64,000 nt of DNA, from contig NZ_CM001488.1 in the NCBI RefSeq assembly GCF_000233695.2, forward strand, positions 3,645,601 through 3,709,600. The letters are read 5' to 3'. Position numbers and translations under genes: made by a program. Below the pieces are notes generated by a model that saw only the letters and a program-made list of their open reading frames with translations, was not told where the DNA came from and searched no databases. Source of the DNA: Desulfobacter postgatei 2ac9. Its GTDB lineage: Bacteria > Desulfobacterota > Desulfobacteria > Desulfobacterales > Desulfobacteraceae. How positions within the stretch are numbered: the stretch's first letter is position 1; every line of letters begins with the position of its first letter. Shown here one piece after another: positions 17,046-25,174 of this stretch.

Positions 17046-18228
17046 ATTTGTATATATAAAAGTCTTGTGACTCCTGCCTAAACTCCTGCAATGGTCTCTG
17101 CCAGGCTTTTTCCAATTCAACGGGATCATTCATTTTTTCAATATTTTTCCGCAAGTTCCGACTTCCTAAAATCAGGTCCATGGGCAGGCGCTCAAATTCA
17201 TATTCATAGGGCGGCGCCTTGAACTGAAACCCGTTGGGGTGTGTTCTCATGATTTCCTGTAATAAAATCAGGGAACACAGATAAGGTTTATATTCATCTC
17301 TGTCCATGATATGGATTTGAACCCCTTTGCATGTTTGGTTCTGCCATTTTCCGGATGTGGGTTGGAAACACAGTGGCCGCAGCACAATGCCTTTAAGACG
17401 GTCTTTCACCGCCTGTATCAATGTCCTAGTATCCACATAAGGCGCGCCGAATTGTTCAAAGGGCAGGGTGGTCCCCCGTCCTTCCGACAGATTGGTGCCT
17501 TCAAAGATAACCTGGCCGGGATAGACCATGGCGGAAAGCGGGGTGGGCAGGTTCGGGGAGGGCGGAATCCAGACTAATCCGGTCTCCTGCCAGTACATAT
17601 CCCGGGTCCATCCCTGCATGGGAATCACGGTAAGGTCACAACCGATCTTTTGGGTTGTATTGATATAGGCGGTAATTTCGCCTATGGTCATGCCGTGGCG
17701 CATGGGAATGGGGTATCGCCCAACAAATGACGCACACGCTTCTTCAAGGATATTGCCCTCTACCTGCAGGCCGCCAACAGGGTTGGGGCGGTCCAGGATC
17801 ACTACGGACCTGCCGAGTTTTGCTGCCGTTTCAAGGCAGTATGAGATGGTATATATAAAGGTATACACACGGGTCCCCACATCCTGGATATCAATGACCA
17901 GGGTATCGATGGGGTCAAACATATCAGCTGTGGGAACCCTTGTTTCACTATATAGGCTGAATACCGGTATATTCAGATCAGGATCCCTGAAATGACCCGA
18001 TTCAATCATATTGTCCTGCTTTTCCGCAAAAAAACCGTGCTGGGGTGAGAACAAGGCGCAAACCCGCCCTGGAAAAAGTCTGCTTAGAACATCCTTTGCA
18101 TGTACAAACCGGCTTGTGATTGAGGCCGGATTTGCCAGAAGGCCTAAGCGCATGCCTTTCAAATATTCAGGCGGATTGCCGCAAAGGGTGTCTAATCCGG
18201 TTTTGACCCGTGGTGTGTTTTTGTTCAA
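17044..18228 (-). CDS. namZ: Exo-beta-N-acetylmuramidase NamZ-like (DUF1343)
   Basis: 394 residues. The DUF1343 family includes NamZ, which releases MurNAc from non-reducing ends of peptidoglycan fragments. Family blocks: LGLLANPASIT, LFSPQHGFF, IDIQDVGTRVYTFIYT, DRPNPVGG, MRHGMTIGE, PPSPNLP, EGTNLSEGRGTT. The start is a TTG with GGAG seven bases upstream. No signal peptide is seen (MNKNTPRVKTG), whereas many relatives are exported, so it may act in the cytoplasm on imported muropeptides. It sits near the MurU-AmgK-like fusion, which could use its product. Confidence 0.8.
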   Translation of the reverse strand: MNKNTPRVKTGLDTLCGNPPEYLKGMRLGLLANPASITSRFVHAKDVLSRLFPGRVCALFSPQHGFFAEKQDNMIESGHFRDPDLNIPVFSLYSETRVPTADMFDPIDTLVIDIQDVGTRVYTFIYTISYCLETAAKLGRSVVILDRPNPVGGLQVEGNILEEACASFVGRYPIPMRHGMTIGEITAYINTTQKIGCDLTVIPMQGWTRDMYWQETGLVWIPPSPNLPTPLSAMVYPGQVIFEGTNLSEGRGTTLPFEQFGAPYVDTRTLIQAVKDRLKGIVLRPLCFQPTSGKWQNQTCKGVQIHIMDRDEYKPYLCSLILLQEIMRTHPNGFQFKAPPYEYEFERLPMDLILGSRNLRKNIEKMNDPVELEKAWQRPLQEFRQESQDFYIYK

Positions 18229-18249
18229 TATTAATCTCCAAATTTATTC

Positions 18250-18317
18250 TCGCACAAAGCCTCAAAGACACAAAGGGCCATAAAATAAAATCTTTGTGTC
18301 TTAGTGTCTTTGTGCGA
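18250..18317. repeat. Imperfect inverted repeat of the cttTGTGTCTTtGTGCG type
   Basis: Two 26-base arms (18250-18275 and 18292-18317) match at 21 positions or so, with identical 10-base outer and inner ends (TCGCACAAAG and AGACACAAAG), around a 16-base AT-rich centre. It sits in the gap between the divergent NamZ-like gene and hisC. This sequence style (repeated TTTGTGTCTT units) is a dispersed intergenic repeat in many bacteria. RNA from either strand would fold into a long hairpin. Confidence 0.7.
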
Positions 18318-18444
18318 TCTTTTAAACTGAAACGCTTCATAGTTAGAATCGCTGATTCAACTATCACAGGTATTGACAAAAATTCAAATCCTAACTAATT
18401 ACTACTGTTTTATCCAACCTGCAAATCAATGGAGCACATTTTTC

Positions 18445-19536
18445 ATGTCGTTTTCAATCAGTGAGTCCGTAAAGGCCATAAAACCCTATGAGGCCGGCAA
18501 ACCATTAAGTGAGGTAGAACGCGAGTATGGTATTTCCAACGCGGTAAAGCTTGCCTCCAATGAAAACCCTTTCGGGTATTCGCCCAAAGTGGCCCAGGCT
18601 GTCTTGTCAAAATTGTCCGCGATGAACCGGTATCCTGAGCCGGTCCCTTTTATACTATGCCAGAAACTTGCTGAAAAATACCATGTTCAGATGGAAAATC
18701 TGGTCATTGGAAACGGTTCCGACGATATCATTGCGCTGCTTGCCCATGGATTTTTGGACCCCGGGCAGGAAGCGGTGATGCCGCTGCCTTCCTTTCTGAT
18801 GTATGAAATCAGTGTGAAAACCGCAAAGGGTGTTCCGATTATGGTCCCCCTCAAGGATTTTTCCACCAATCTTGACGGGCTTGTCAAGGCGGTCACCCCA
18901 AAAACGAAACTGGTGTTTGTGACCAACCCCTTTAATCCTACCGGGGCTGTGATTACCAAAGATGAATTTTTACGGTTTGCCGATCAATTGCCGGACAGTG
19001 TGCTGATAGTCGTGGATGAAGCGTATATCGAATTTGTACGCGACGATTCGGTCTATAATGCTTTGGATGTGCCGTTGACGGATCCAAGAATCGTCACCCT
19101 AAGAACCTTTTCCAAAGCATACGGCCTTGCCGGTTTCCGCATTGGTTACGGGGTTATGGATAAAGCTGTCGCTGAAATTTTAAACCGGATACGTCAACCC
19201 TTTAATGTAAACGCCCTTGCTCAGGTTGCGGCCCAAGCCGCGCTGGAAGATACCGATTTTCTGTCCAAAACCATCTCCGGCACCCACCAGGGCATTGATT
19301 TTTTAACGCAAAAATTCACGGAAGCCGGTTTTGAGGTGCTGCCCACCCAGGCCAATTTCCTTATGATGGATGTAAAGACCAATTCACGGGAGATCTGTGA
19401 GAAGCTGCTTCGAAAAGGGGTGGTGGTGCGTTCTCTGGCATCCTATGGATATGACACCTTTATTCGCATCAATGCCGGCACGGACCAGGAAAATAAGATA
19501 TGCGTGGATGCCCTGATCAGTGTTGCAGGCAAATAA
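18445..19536 (+). CDS. hisC: Histidinol-phosphate aminotransferase
   Basis: 363 residues from ATG 18445, chosen because GGAG lies nine bases upstream and the protein then starts as family members do; an upstream ATG at 18373 would add 24 atypical residues. A PLP-dependent class I/II aminotransferase of histidine synthesis. LASNENPFGYSPKV binds substrate, GNGSDDIIALL and DEAYIEF are cofactor contacts, and TFSKAYGLAGFRIGYG contains the Schiff-base lysine. It lies four bases before cmk, so the two are co-transcribed. Broad-specificity aromatic aminotransferases look similar. Confidence 0.9.
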   Translation: MSFSISESVKAIKPYEAGKPLSEVEREYGISNAVKLASNENPFGYSPKVAQAVLSKLSAMNRYPEPVPFILCQKLAEKYHVQMENLVIGNGSDDIIALLAHGFLDPGQEAVMPLPSFLMYEISVKTAKGVPIMVPLKDFSTNLDGLVKAVTPKTKLVFVTNPFNPTGAVITKDEFLRFADQLPDSVLIVVDEAYIEFVRDDSVYNALDVPLTDPRIVTLRTFSKAYGLAGFRIGYGVMDKAVAEILNRIRQPFNVNALAQVAAQAALEDTDFLSKTISGTHQGIDFLTQKFTEAGFEVLPTQANFLMMDVKTNSREICEKLLRKGVVVRSLASYGYDTFIRINAGTDQENKICVDALISVAGK

Positions 19537-19540
19537 AATA

Positions 19541-20200
19541 ATGGGCAGGCGTATTGTTACCATTGACGGGCCGGCCGGTGCCGGTAAAACAACGGTTTCA
19601 AAAGCGCTTGCAAGGGAGCTTGGCTGGGTTTATGTGGACACCGGTGCTTTGTATAGAGCTGTTGCGTTTGAAATCAAGCGCCAACAGATCAACTGGGAAG
19701 ACAGTGCCCAGCTTGAACGGTTTCTTGCCTGCCTTGATCTTGATTTTGTCATGGACGGACCGGATCCTGTTCTGACATCATCAGGCCGCGATATCAGCGC
19801 ATATATCCGCACCAATGAAATCAGTATGCTGGCCTCGGCCACGTCGGCGATCCCCCAGGTGCGAAGGGCATTGCTGGGGATTCAGAAATCCATTGCCGCG
19901 GAAAGGGATGCCGTGTTTGAAGGCCGGGACATGGGTACGGCTGTTTTTCCCAACGCGTCCTATAAGTTTTTCCTGACCGCTGATGTTAACGTACGTGCCC
20001 GGAGACGATTTGAGGAATCAAACGCCTCCGGAATTTCATTTGGAAAAATTCTCGAAGATATGATCAAGCGGGACGCAGATGATACCCAACGTCCCGTATC
20101 CCCATTAAAACAGGCTCCGGATGCTCTCCTCATAGATGCAACTGCATTAAATGTTTCCCAGGTCGTTGAAAAAATGAAAAGCATCATCAAGAAGGTTTAA
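19541..20200 (+). CDS. cmk: Cytidylate kinase
   Basis: 219 residues from ATG 19541. Phosphorylates CMP and dCMP with ATP. The P-loop IDGPAGAGKTT is near residues 8-18, followed by YVDTGALYRAVA, EGRDMGTAVFP and the NMP-binding RARRRFEE. Length is normal for the family. The cmk-rpsA order is widespread in bacteria and is kept here. Confidence 0.95.
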   Translation: MGRRIVTIDGPAGAGKTTVSKALARELGWVYVDTGALYRAVAFEIKRQQINWEDSAQLERFLACLDLDFVMDGPDPVLTSSGRDISAYIRTNEISMLASATSAIPQVRRALLGIQKSIAAERDAVFEGRDMGTAVFPNASYKFFLTADVNVRARRRFEESNASGISFGKILEDMIKRDADDTQRPVSPLKQAPDALLIDATALNVSQVVEKMKSIIKKV

Positions 20201-20216
20201 AAAGTTCCGGAATTCC

Positions 20217-20245
20217 TTGATTTTTCATTTTTTCGTTGGTATAAG
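20217..20245 (+). promoter_or_regulatory. Predicted promoter of rpsA
   Basis: TTGATT (20217-20222), a 17-base spacer and TATAAG (20240-20245) lie about 80 bases before the rpsA start, giving it a promoter separate from the hisC-cmk transcript. Confidence 0.5.
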
Positions 20246-20325
20246 AACCAATTGTATTCGCCTTCGCCATCTTTTCCTTATGATCCAAAGGCGGGTAACA
20301 TCATCGATTAGGGGGATAAACATTA

Positions 20326-22116
20326 ATGAACAACAACATTGCTGAAGAAAACCAAAACATGAATCAAGAATTAGAGACCCAAAATGAGGTAAACGAGTCC
20401 GAAATCGAACTCACCGGAGAAGAGACCATGGAAGAACTGCTGGATATCTATGATTCCAGCCTCAGTAAATTTGAAGAGGGACAGGTTGTCACAGGAACAG
20501 TGATCTCCGTCGGCAGGGAAACAGTCCTTGTGGATGTGGGATACAAATCCGAGGGGCAGATTTCAATTCATGAATTCATTAGTGAGGACGGCAATGTCAG
20601 CGTCAACGTCGGCGACGAGTTTGAGGTAATGATTGAAGTATGGGATGAAGAAGAGGAGACTGTTCTTCTGTCCCGTGACAAAGCCAAAAAGGTTAAAGTG
20701 TGGGACGCCATCAAGGATATCTACGACGAAGACGGTACCATTGAGGGTGTCATCACCAGTCGGGTTAAAGGTGGTTTCTCCGTTGATATCGGACTGCTGG
20801 CCTTTTTGCCGGGCTCCCAGGCAGACCTTCGGCCCATCCGCAACATGGATGAAATGGTCGGCCAGACGTATACCTTTAAAATTCTCAAGTACAACAAGAA
20901 AAGGAACAATATTGTTCTGTCTCGCCGGGTACTGCTTGAAAACGAAAGAGAAAAAATGCGCAGTGCCACCCTGTCTGCCATTGAAAATGACAAAGTCATG
21001 GAAGGTATTGTCAAAAATATTACCGAATACGGTGTCTTTGTTGATCTCGGAGGCGTTGACGGACTTCTCCATATTACCGATATTTCGTGGGGACGGGTTA
21101 AACATCCCTCTGAACTCTTCTCCGTTGGCGATCATATCAAGGTGAAAATTCTCTCCTTTGATTTTGAGAAGGAACGGGTCTCCCTGGGCATGAAACAGTT
21201 GACACCTGATCCCTGGACAACTGCTGCCGATAAATATCCCATTGGTTCCAAGATCAAAGGCCGGGTTGTCAGCCTGACCGATTACGGGGCGTTCATTGAG
21301 CTTGAAGAGGGTGTCGAAGGTCTTATCCATGTTTCTGAAATGTCCTGGACCCGCAAAATCCGTCACCCATCCCAGATGGTTGCCGTGGGCGAACAGGTTG
21401 AGGCCGTTGTTCTGGATCTTAAACCTGAAAATCGTAGAATCTCTCTGGGCATTAAACAGACCGTCGAGAATCCCTGGGAAGTCATTTCCCAGAAATATCC
21501 AGTGGGCACGATCATTGAAGGAAAAATAAAGAACATTACCGAATTTGGTCTTTTTATCGGTATTGATGACGACATTGACGGCCTGGTTCACATCTCTGAT
21601 ATATCCTGGACCAAACGGATCAAGCATCCTTCCGAAATTTATAAGAAAAATGATACCATCCAGGCAGTTGTACTTGATATTGACAAGGCCAATGAAAGAT
21701 TCTCTTTGGGCATTAAGCAGACCCAGGTAGATCCATGGGAAACCGTTGCCGAACGTTATGACGTGGGCAAGGAAATTTCCGGCGTCATCACCAACCTCAC
21801 CGATTTCGGTGTGTTTGTAGAGCTTGAAGAAGGCATTGAAGGGCTGGTTCATGTATCTGAAATCAGCAAGGAAAATATCAAGAGCCCCAAAGATCATTAT
21901 CAGATTGGCGAAACCATTACGGCCAAGGTAATGAATATCAATTCCGATGAAAGACGGATCGGCCTGTCCATCAAACGCCTGAACGAAGATGATGATGACA
22001 ACAGATATCTTGAAGAAATTGCAAAAAGTTCCAAACCTGCCGCATCCGCATTTGGAGAGATGCTGAGAAGCAACATTCAGGAAAAACTGGAAGCGGAGAA
22101 AAAAGAAAACGAGTAA
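20326..22116 (+). CDS. rpsA: 30S ribosomal protein S1
   Basis: 596 residues with six S1 (OB-fold) repeats. Repeats 3-6 share the forms GVFVDLGGVDGLLHITDISW, GAFIELEEGVEGLIHVSEMSW, GLFIGIDDDIDGLVHISDIS and GVFVELEEGIEGLVHVSEIS. It binds mRNA leaders and helps the ribosome unfold and start on them. An acidic, low-complexity N-terminal tail of about 35 residues makes it longer than E. coli S1 (557). The start follows GGGGG seven bases upstream. It ends in a terminator at 22163. Confidence 0.95.
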   Translation: MNNNIAEENQNMNQELETQNEVNESEIELTGEETMEELLDIYDSSLSKFEEGQVVTGTVISVGRETVLVDVGYKSEGQISIHEFISEDGNVSVNVGDEFEVMIEVWDEEEETVLLSRDKAKKVKVWDAIKDIYDEDGTIEGVITSRVKGGFSVDIGLLAFLPGSQADLRPIRNMDEMVGQTYTFKILKYNKKRNNIVLSRRVLLENEREKMRSATLSAIENDKVMEGIVKNITEYGVFVDLGGVDGLLHITDISWGRVKHPSELFSVGDHIKVKILSFDFEKERVSLGMKQLTPDPWTTAADKYPIGSKIKGRVVSLTDYGAFIELEEGVEGLIHVSEMSWTRKIRHPSQMVAVGEQVEAVVLDLKPENRRISLGIKQTVENPWEVISQKYPVGTIIEGKIKNITEFGLFIGIDDDIDGLVHISDISWTKRIKHPSEIYKKNDTIQAVVLDIDKANERFSLGIKQTQVDPWETVAERYDVGKEISGVITNLTDFGVFVELEEGIEGLVHVSEISKENIKSPKDHYQIGETITAKVMNINSDERRIGLSIKRLNEDDDDNRYLEEIAKSSKPAASAFGEMLRSNIQEKLEAEKKENE

Positions 22117-22162
22117 TCCCTGTCTAACAGGCAGTAGCAGGATTGCAATTTTTTAAGTTTTG

Positions 22163-22205
22163 AAGGCCGGACAGATCCTCTAAACAGGGACATCCGGCCT
22201 TTTCA
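22163..22205 (+). terminator. Terminator between rpsA and sppA
   Basis: AAGGCCGGA (22163-22171) pairs perfectly with TCCGGCCTT (22193-22201), followed by a T-rich tail. It separates rpsA from sppA. Confidence 0.8.
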
Positions 22206-22235
22206 GTTCCAATCAAAATTAAGGAAGAATCCCTT

Positions 22236-23138
22236 ATGTTTGCCAGACGCCATCCTTTTTTGTTTTTTCTTTGTGTTATCTGTGGCTGCTTTACCTTAGG
22301 GTTGCTTGCTCTCTCCGGTGTTGCCGTTCTGGGTGCTATTGCCGTGAACAGTGAGATCAGCGGTGCCATGGCCTCATCCCGGGGTAATATCGGCGTGGTT
22401 GAGGTGACGGGGCCTATTATATCTTCAAAAAAAATTATTAAAGATATTCAAGGTTTCAAGGATGATGACACCATTAAGGCGATTATTTTAAGGGTTGACA
22501 GTCCCGGCGGTGGAATCGGGCCTTCCCAGGAAATTTACCGGGAACTTTTGAAGACCCGTGATGCAAAAACCGTGATTGCCTCCATGGGTTCTGTTGCCGC
22601 CTCAGGAGGGTATTATATTGCATGCGCAACCCAGGGTATTGTTGCAAATTCCGGCACCATCACGGGTTCCATCGGCGTAATCATGGAGTATGCCAATCTT
22701 GAACAGATTGCTAAAAAAATCGGGATCTCTCCTGTGGTAATAAAAAGCGGTGAATATAAGGACATGGGATCCCCCACGAGAGAGCTTAAAGAGAGTGAAA
22801 AACAGCTGTTTCAAAATCTTGTGGATGAACTGCATGCTCAGTTCGTATCCGATGCGGCTGCAGCCAGGAATATGGAAACCGATGCCATGGCCAAACTGGC
22901 TGACGGCAGGGTTTATACCGGACAGACCGCCATGAAACTTAAGCTTGTTGATCGTATCGGCAACATGGATGATGCTGTGCAGTGGGCCGGACAGATGGCC
23001 GGCATTGAAGGGGAACTGACCCCTGTTTATCCCAAAGAGGATAAAATAACGCTGTTCAGAAGACTGGCCGAAACCCTGTTTCAGGATGTTAATTGGGGCA
23101 GCAAGCTGTCCAAATCCTGCAGGTATGTTTTCAACTAA
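22236..23138 (+). CDS. sppA: Signal peptide peptidase SppA, short form (S49)
   Basis: 300 residues. One N-terminal membrane segment (about 8-36) is followed by a single S49 protease domain. The nucleophile Ser lies in GSVAASGGYY (about residue 123) and the general-base Lys in VIKSGEYKDMGSP (about 170-175). It degrades cleaved signal peptides in the membrane. The single-domain 36-kDa type differs from the duplicated E. coli protein. It ends eight bases before the convergent YrdC-type gene, with no terminator between them. Confidence 0.9.
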   Translation: MFARRHPFLFFLCVICGCFTLGLLALSGVAVLGAIAVNSEISGAMASSRGNIGVVEVTGPIISSKKIIKDIQGFKDDDTIKAIILRVDSPGGGIGPSQEIYRELLKTRDAKTVIASMGSVAASGGYYIACATQGIVANSGTITGSIGVIMEYANLEQIAKKIGISPVVIKSGEYKDMGSPTRELKESEKQLFQNLVDELHAQFVSDAAAARNMETDAMAKLADGRVYTGQTAMKLKLVDRIGNMDDAVQWAGQMAGIEGELTPVYPKEDKITLFRRLAETLFQDVNWGSKLSKSCRYVFN

Positions 23139-23146
23139 GAACGAAT

Positions 23147-23755
23147 CTACTCAAAAATATCAACCTCGCCTGCACCGTGCCTGATTACCTCTGGTTCGTC
23201 CTCAACCAAGGAGATTACGGAAGAGGGGATGTTCGGCACAGGACCGCCATCCAGAACCATGTCTATCCTTGCGTCGAAATAATCATGGAGCAGAGATGCA
23301 TTTTCAAACACTTGGCCGTCAGGGTCTGTGGCCGAGGTTGAAATAATGGGGTTTCCCAGTTCCAGGGCAAGGTTGATGGCGATTTGATTGGCCGGCACTC
23401 TGATGCCTGCGGTTTTTCTTTTTGTCAGCATAATTTTGGGCACCATCTTTGATCCGGTCAGAATAAAGGTATAAGGACCCGGCAGCAAACGTTTCATGTG
23501 GCGATAGGCTATATTGGAGACCTTGGCATACTCGGCAATATTTTTCAGATCCGGGCAGATGAAGCTGAAAGGCTTAGTTTTATCCCGTTGTTTGATCTGG
23601 TATATTTTTTCAATTGCCTTTTTGTTCATGATATCACAGCCGATACCGTAAAAGGTGTCTGTGGGATAGGCGATAATACCGCCTTTCTTGAGACTTTCTA
23701 CAGCCATGGATATAATTCGTGCCTGGGGCGTATGGGGATTAACATTATATAACAT
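23147..23755 (-). CDS. YrdC/Sua5-family protein (threonylcarbamoyl-AMP synthase-like)
   Basis: 202 residues with the YrdC fold: IIAYPTDTFYGIGCD and QRDKTKPFSFIC near the N-terminus, LPGPYTFIL, TAGIRVPANQIA and ISTSATDPDGQ. Members make threonylcarbamoyl-AMP for t6A in tRNA (TsaC/Sua5); this one is nearer in style to the YciO/YrdC side branch, whose role is less clear. It is the downstream gene of the pair with pfkA, 26 bases after it. Confidence 0.8.
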   Translation of the reverse strand: MLYNVNPHTPQARIISMAVESLKKGGIIAYPTDTFYGIGCDIMNKKAIEKIYQIKQRDKTKPFSFICPDLKNIAEYAKVSNIAYRHMKRLLPGPYTFILTGSKMVPKIMLTKRKTAGIRVPANQIAINLALELGNPIISTSATDPDGQVFENASLLHDYFDARIDMVLDGGPVPNIPSSVISLVEDEPEVIRHGAGEVDIFE

Positions 23756-23781
23756 AGGGGCTCTCCTGGAATGCGGAATAT

Positions 23782-24870
23782 CTAAATTTCATCACCAAAG
23801 CAGATGCCAAGGGTTCTGGCAGTCAGGATCAACTCTCCGTCGGGATCAACGCTGCGTATTCTGTTTACGGCATCTTTTAAATTTACGCTTCCCATCATTC
23901 CGCTGGGCTTAAGTGCTACCATTTTGCCAAAATTTCTGCTGGCTGCCATATGCACCGCCTGAACCCCGAACCGGGTGCATAACTGCCTGTCCCAGTGGGT
24001 TGGCTGGCCCCCGCGCTGGAGATGACCAAGGACCACGCATCGGCTCTCTTTGCCGGTTTTTTCCTGAATTTTTTCGGCAATTGCATACCCAATGCCGCCA
24101 AGACGGACTTCTCTGTCTGTTTCATCATTGTCGGACACCACCATGCTGTCGTCAAGTTTTGCACCTTCGGCCACAATAACAATGGTGAATAATTTGCCTG
24201 TGGCTTCCCGGGCCCTGATTTTTTTCTCAATCGACGGCATATTAAATTTTATTTCAGGAATCAGAATAACATCCGCCCCTCCGGCAAGCCCGGCATAGGC
24301 GGCAATCCAGCCGGCATACCGGCCCATGACCTCAAGCACCATGACCCGGTTATGGCTCTGGGCTGTTGAATGCAGCCGGTCAAGGGCATCCACGGCACAG
24401 GCCACGGCTGTGTCAAATCCAAAGGTCTGCTGGGTCGCATCCAGGTCATTATCTATGGTCTTGGGGACACCGATGACAGGCAGCCCTGATTCATGCATCT
24501 GCAGGGCTGTTGTCAGCGTGCCGTCACCGCCGATAACCACAAGTGCGTTCAGGCCTAACGCTTCTATAGTCTGTCGTACCTGGGTCATAAGATTTTCTGG
24601 TATCTTTCGTGTTTCACCCTGGCCTGTTTTTGATGAGAATTTGCCGGAATTTGCAGTGCCCAGAATTGTGCCGCCGCGTATAAGAAGTCCGTCCATATCC
24701 CGAACGCTGAGGGGGGCCGCCTGAACCGGTGTCAAAAGTCCGTCAAAACCGCCCCGAATACCTATGGTCGTAAACCCCTGCATGTCGCCGGCTTTTACAA
24801 TGGCCCGGATTACCGCATTAAGTCCGGGGCAGTCTCCTCCGCCTGTTACTACGCCAATTTTTTTTCCCAT
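23782..24870 (-). CDS. pfkA: 6-phosphofructokinase (group III type)
   Basis: 362 residues. Phosphorylates fructose-6-phosphate. GGGDCPGLNAVIRAI is the nucleotide end, VVIGGDGTLTTA has Gly at the site that is Asp in strictly PPi-dependent enzymes, and PKTIDNDL has Lys where classical ATP enzymes have Gly. GRYAGWIAAY and the GHLQRGG motif complete the site. The Gly/Lys pair is the signature of group III enzymes found in actinobacteria and some anaerobes. ATP is the likelier donor, but PPi use cannot be ruled out by sequence. Confidence 0.9.
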   Translation of the reverse strand: MGKKIGVVTGGGDCPGLNAVIRAIVKAGDMQGFTTIGIRGGFDGLLTPVQAAPLSVRDMDGLLIRGGTILGTANSGKFSSKTGQGETRKIPENLMTQVRQTIEALGLNALVVIGGDGTLTTALQMHESGLPVIGVPKTIDNDLDATQQTFGFDTAVACAVDALDRLHSTAQSHNRVMVLEVMGRYAGWIAAYAGLAGGADVILIPEIKFNMPSIEKKIRAREATGKLFTIVIVAEGAKLDDSMVVSDNDETDREVRLGGIGYAIAEKIQEKTGKESRCVVLGHLQRGGQPTHWDRQLCTRFGVQAVHMAASRNFGKMVALKPSGMMGSVNLKDAVNRIRSVDPDGELILTARTLGICFGDEI

Positions 24871-25174
24871 CGCCTAATCCTCGTTAATGGAAATATTAGG
24901 ACATCTCTGACATTGTCCCATGTTGAATTAAAGTGGTCGAATTTACCTCACGGTGCTATATCAGATAATCACTGATGAAACAAATAAATTAGAAGGCCCT
25001 TTATGGATATTTCCCGGGGAAGGACCTTGTAAAAAGTTCATGGTTTTGGTAAAAGAACCTGTTTATATACTTTGCTTTGAATAATTATTGGCTGGCCCTT
25101 TCACTTACCTTTTGTACGTGACGGCCAGCCTTTAAAGCATAAATAAACATCTTTCCTTTCCGGAGGTTTTTTTT
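24871..25174. other. Intergenic region between divergent pfkA and guaB
   Basis: 304 bases with no gene. It holds the guaB leader with the hairpin at 25090-25130 and a GGAGG ribosome site (25162-25166). Promoters for both directions must lie here; none matches consensus well. Confidence 0.5.
25090..25130 (+). promoter_or_regulatory. Stable hairpin in the guaB leader
   Basis: GGCTGGCC (25090-25097) and GGCCAGCC (25123-25130) form a perfect 8-bp GC-rich stem that extends inward with TCAC/GTGA. It is followed by tttaaagc, not a long T run. It lies 45 bases before guaB. It could be an attenuator, an mRNA stabiliser or a weak terminator of an upstream transcript. It does not match a purine riboswitch as far as I can see. 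Confidence 0.45.

Noticed and set aside
20563-21897. A 444-codon open frame on the minus strand inside rpsA
   Set aside because: It is a shadow of the repeated S1 domains; the plus-strand protein is a clear S1 and the reverse translation shows no family pattern.
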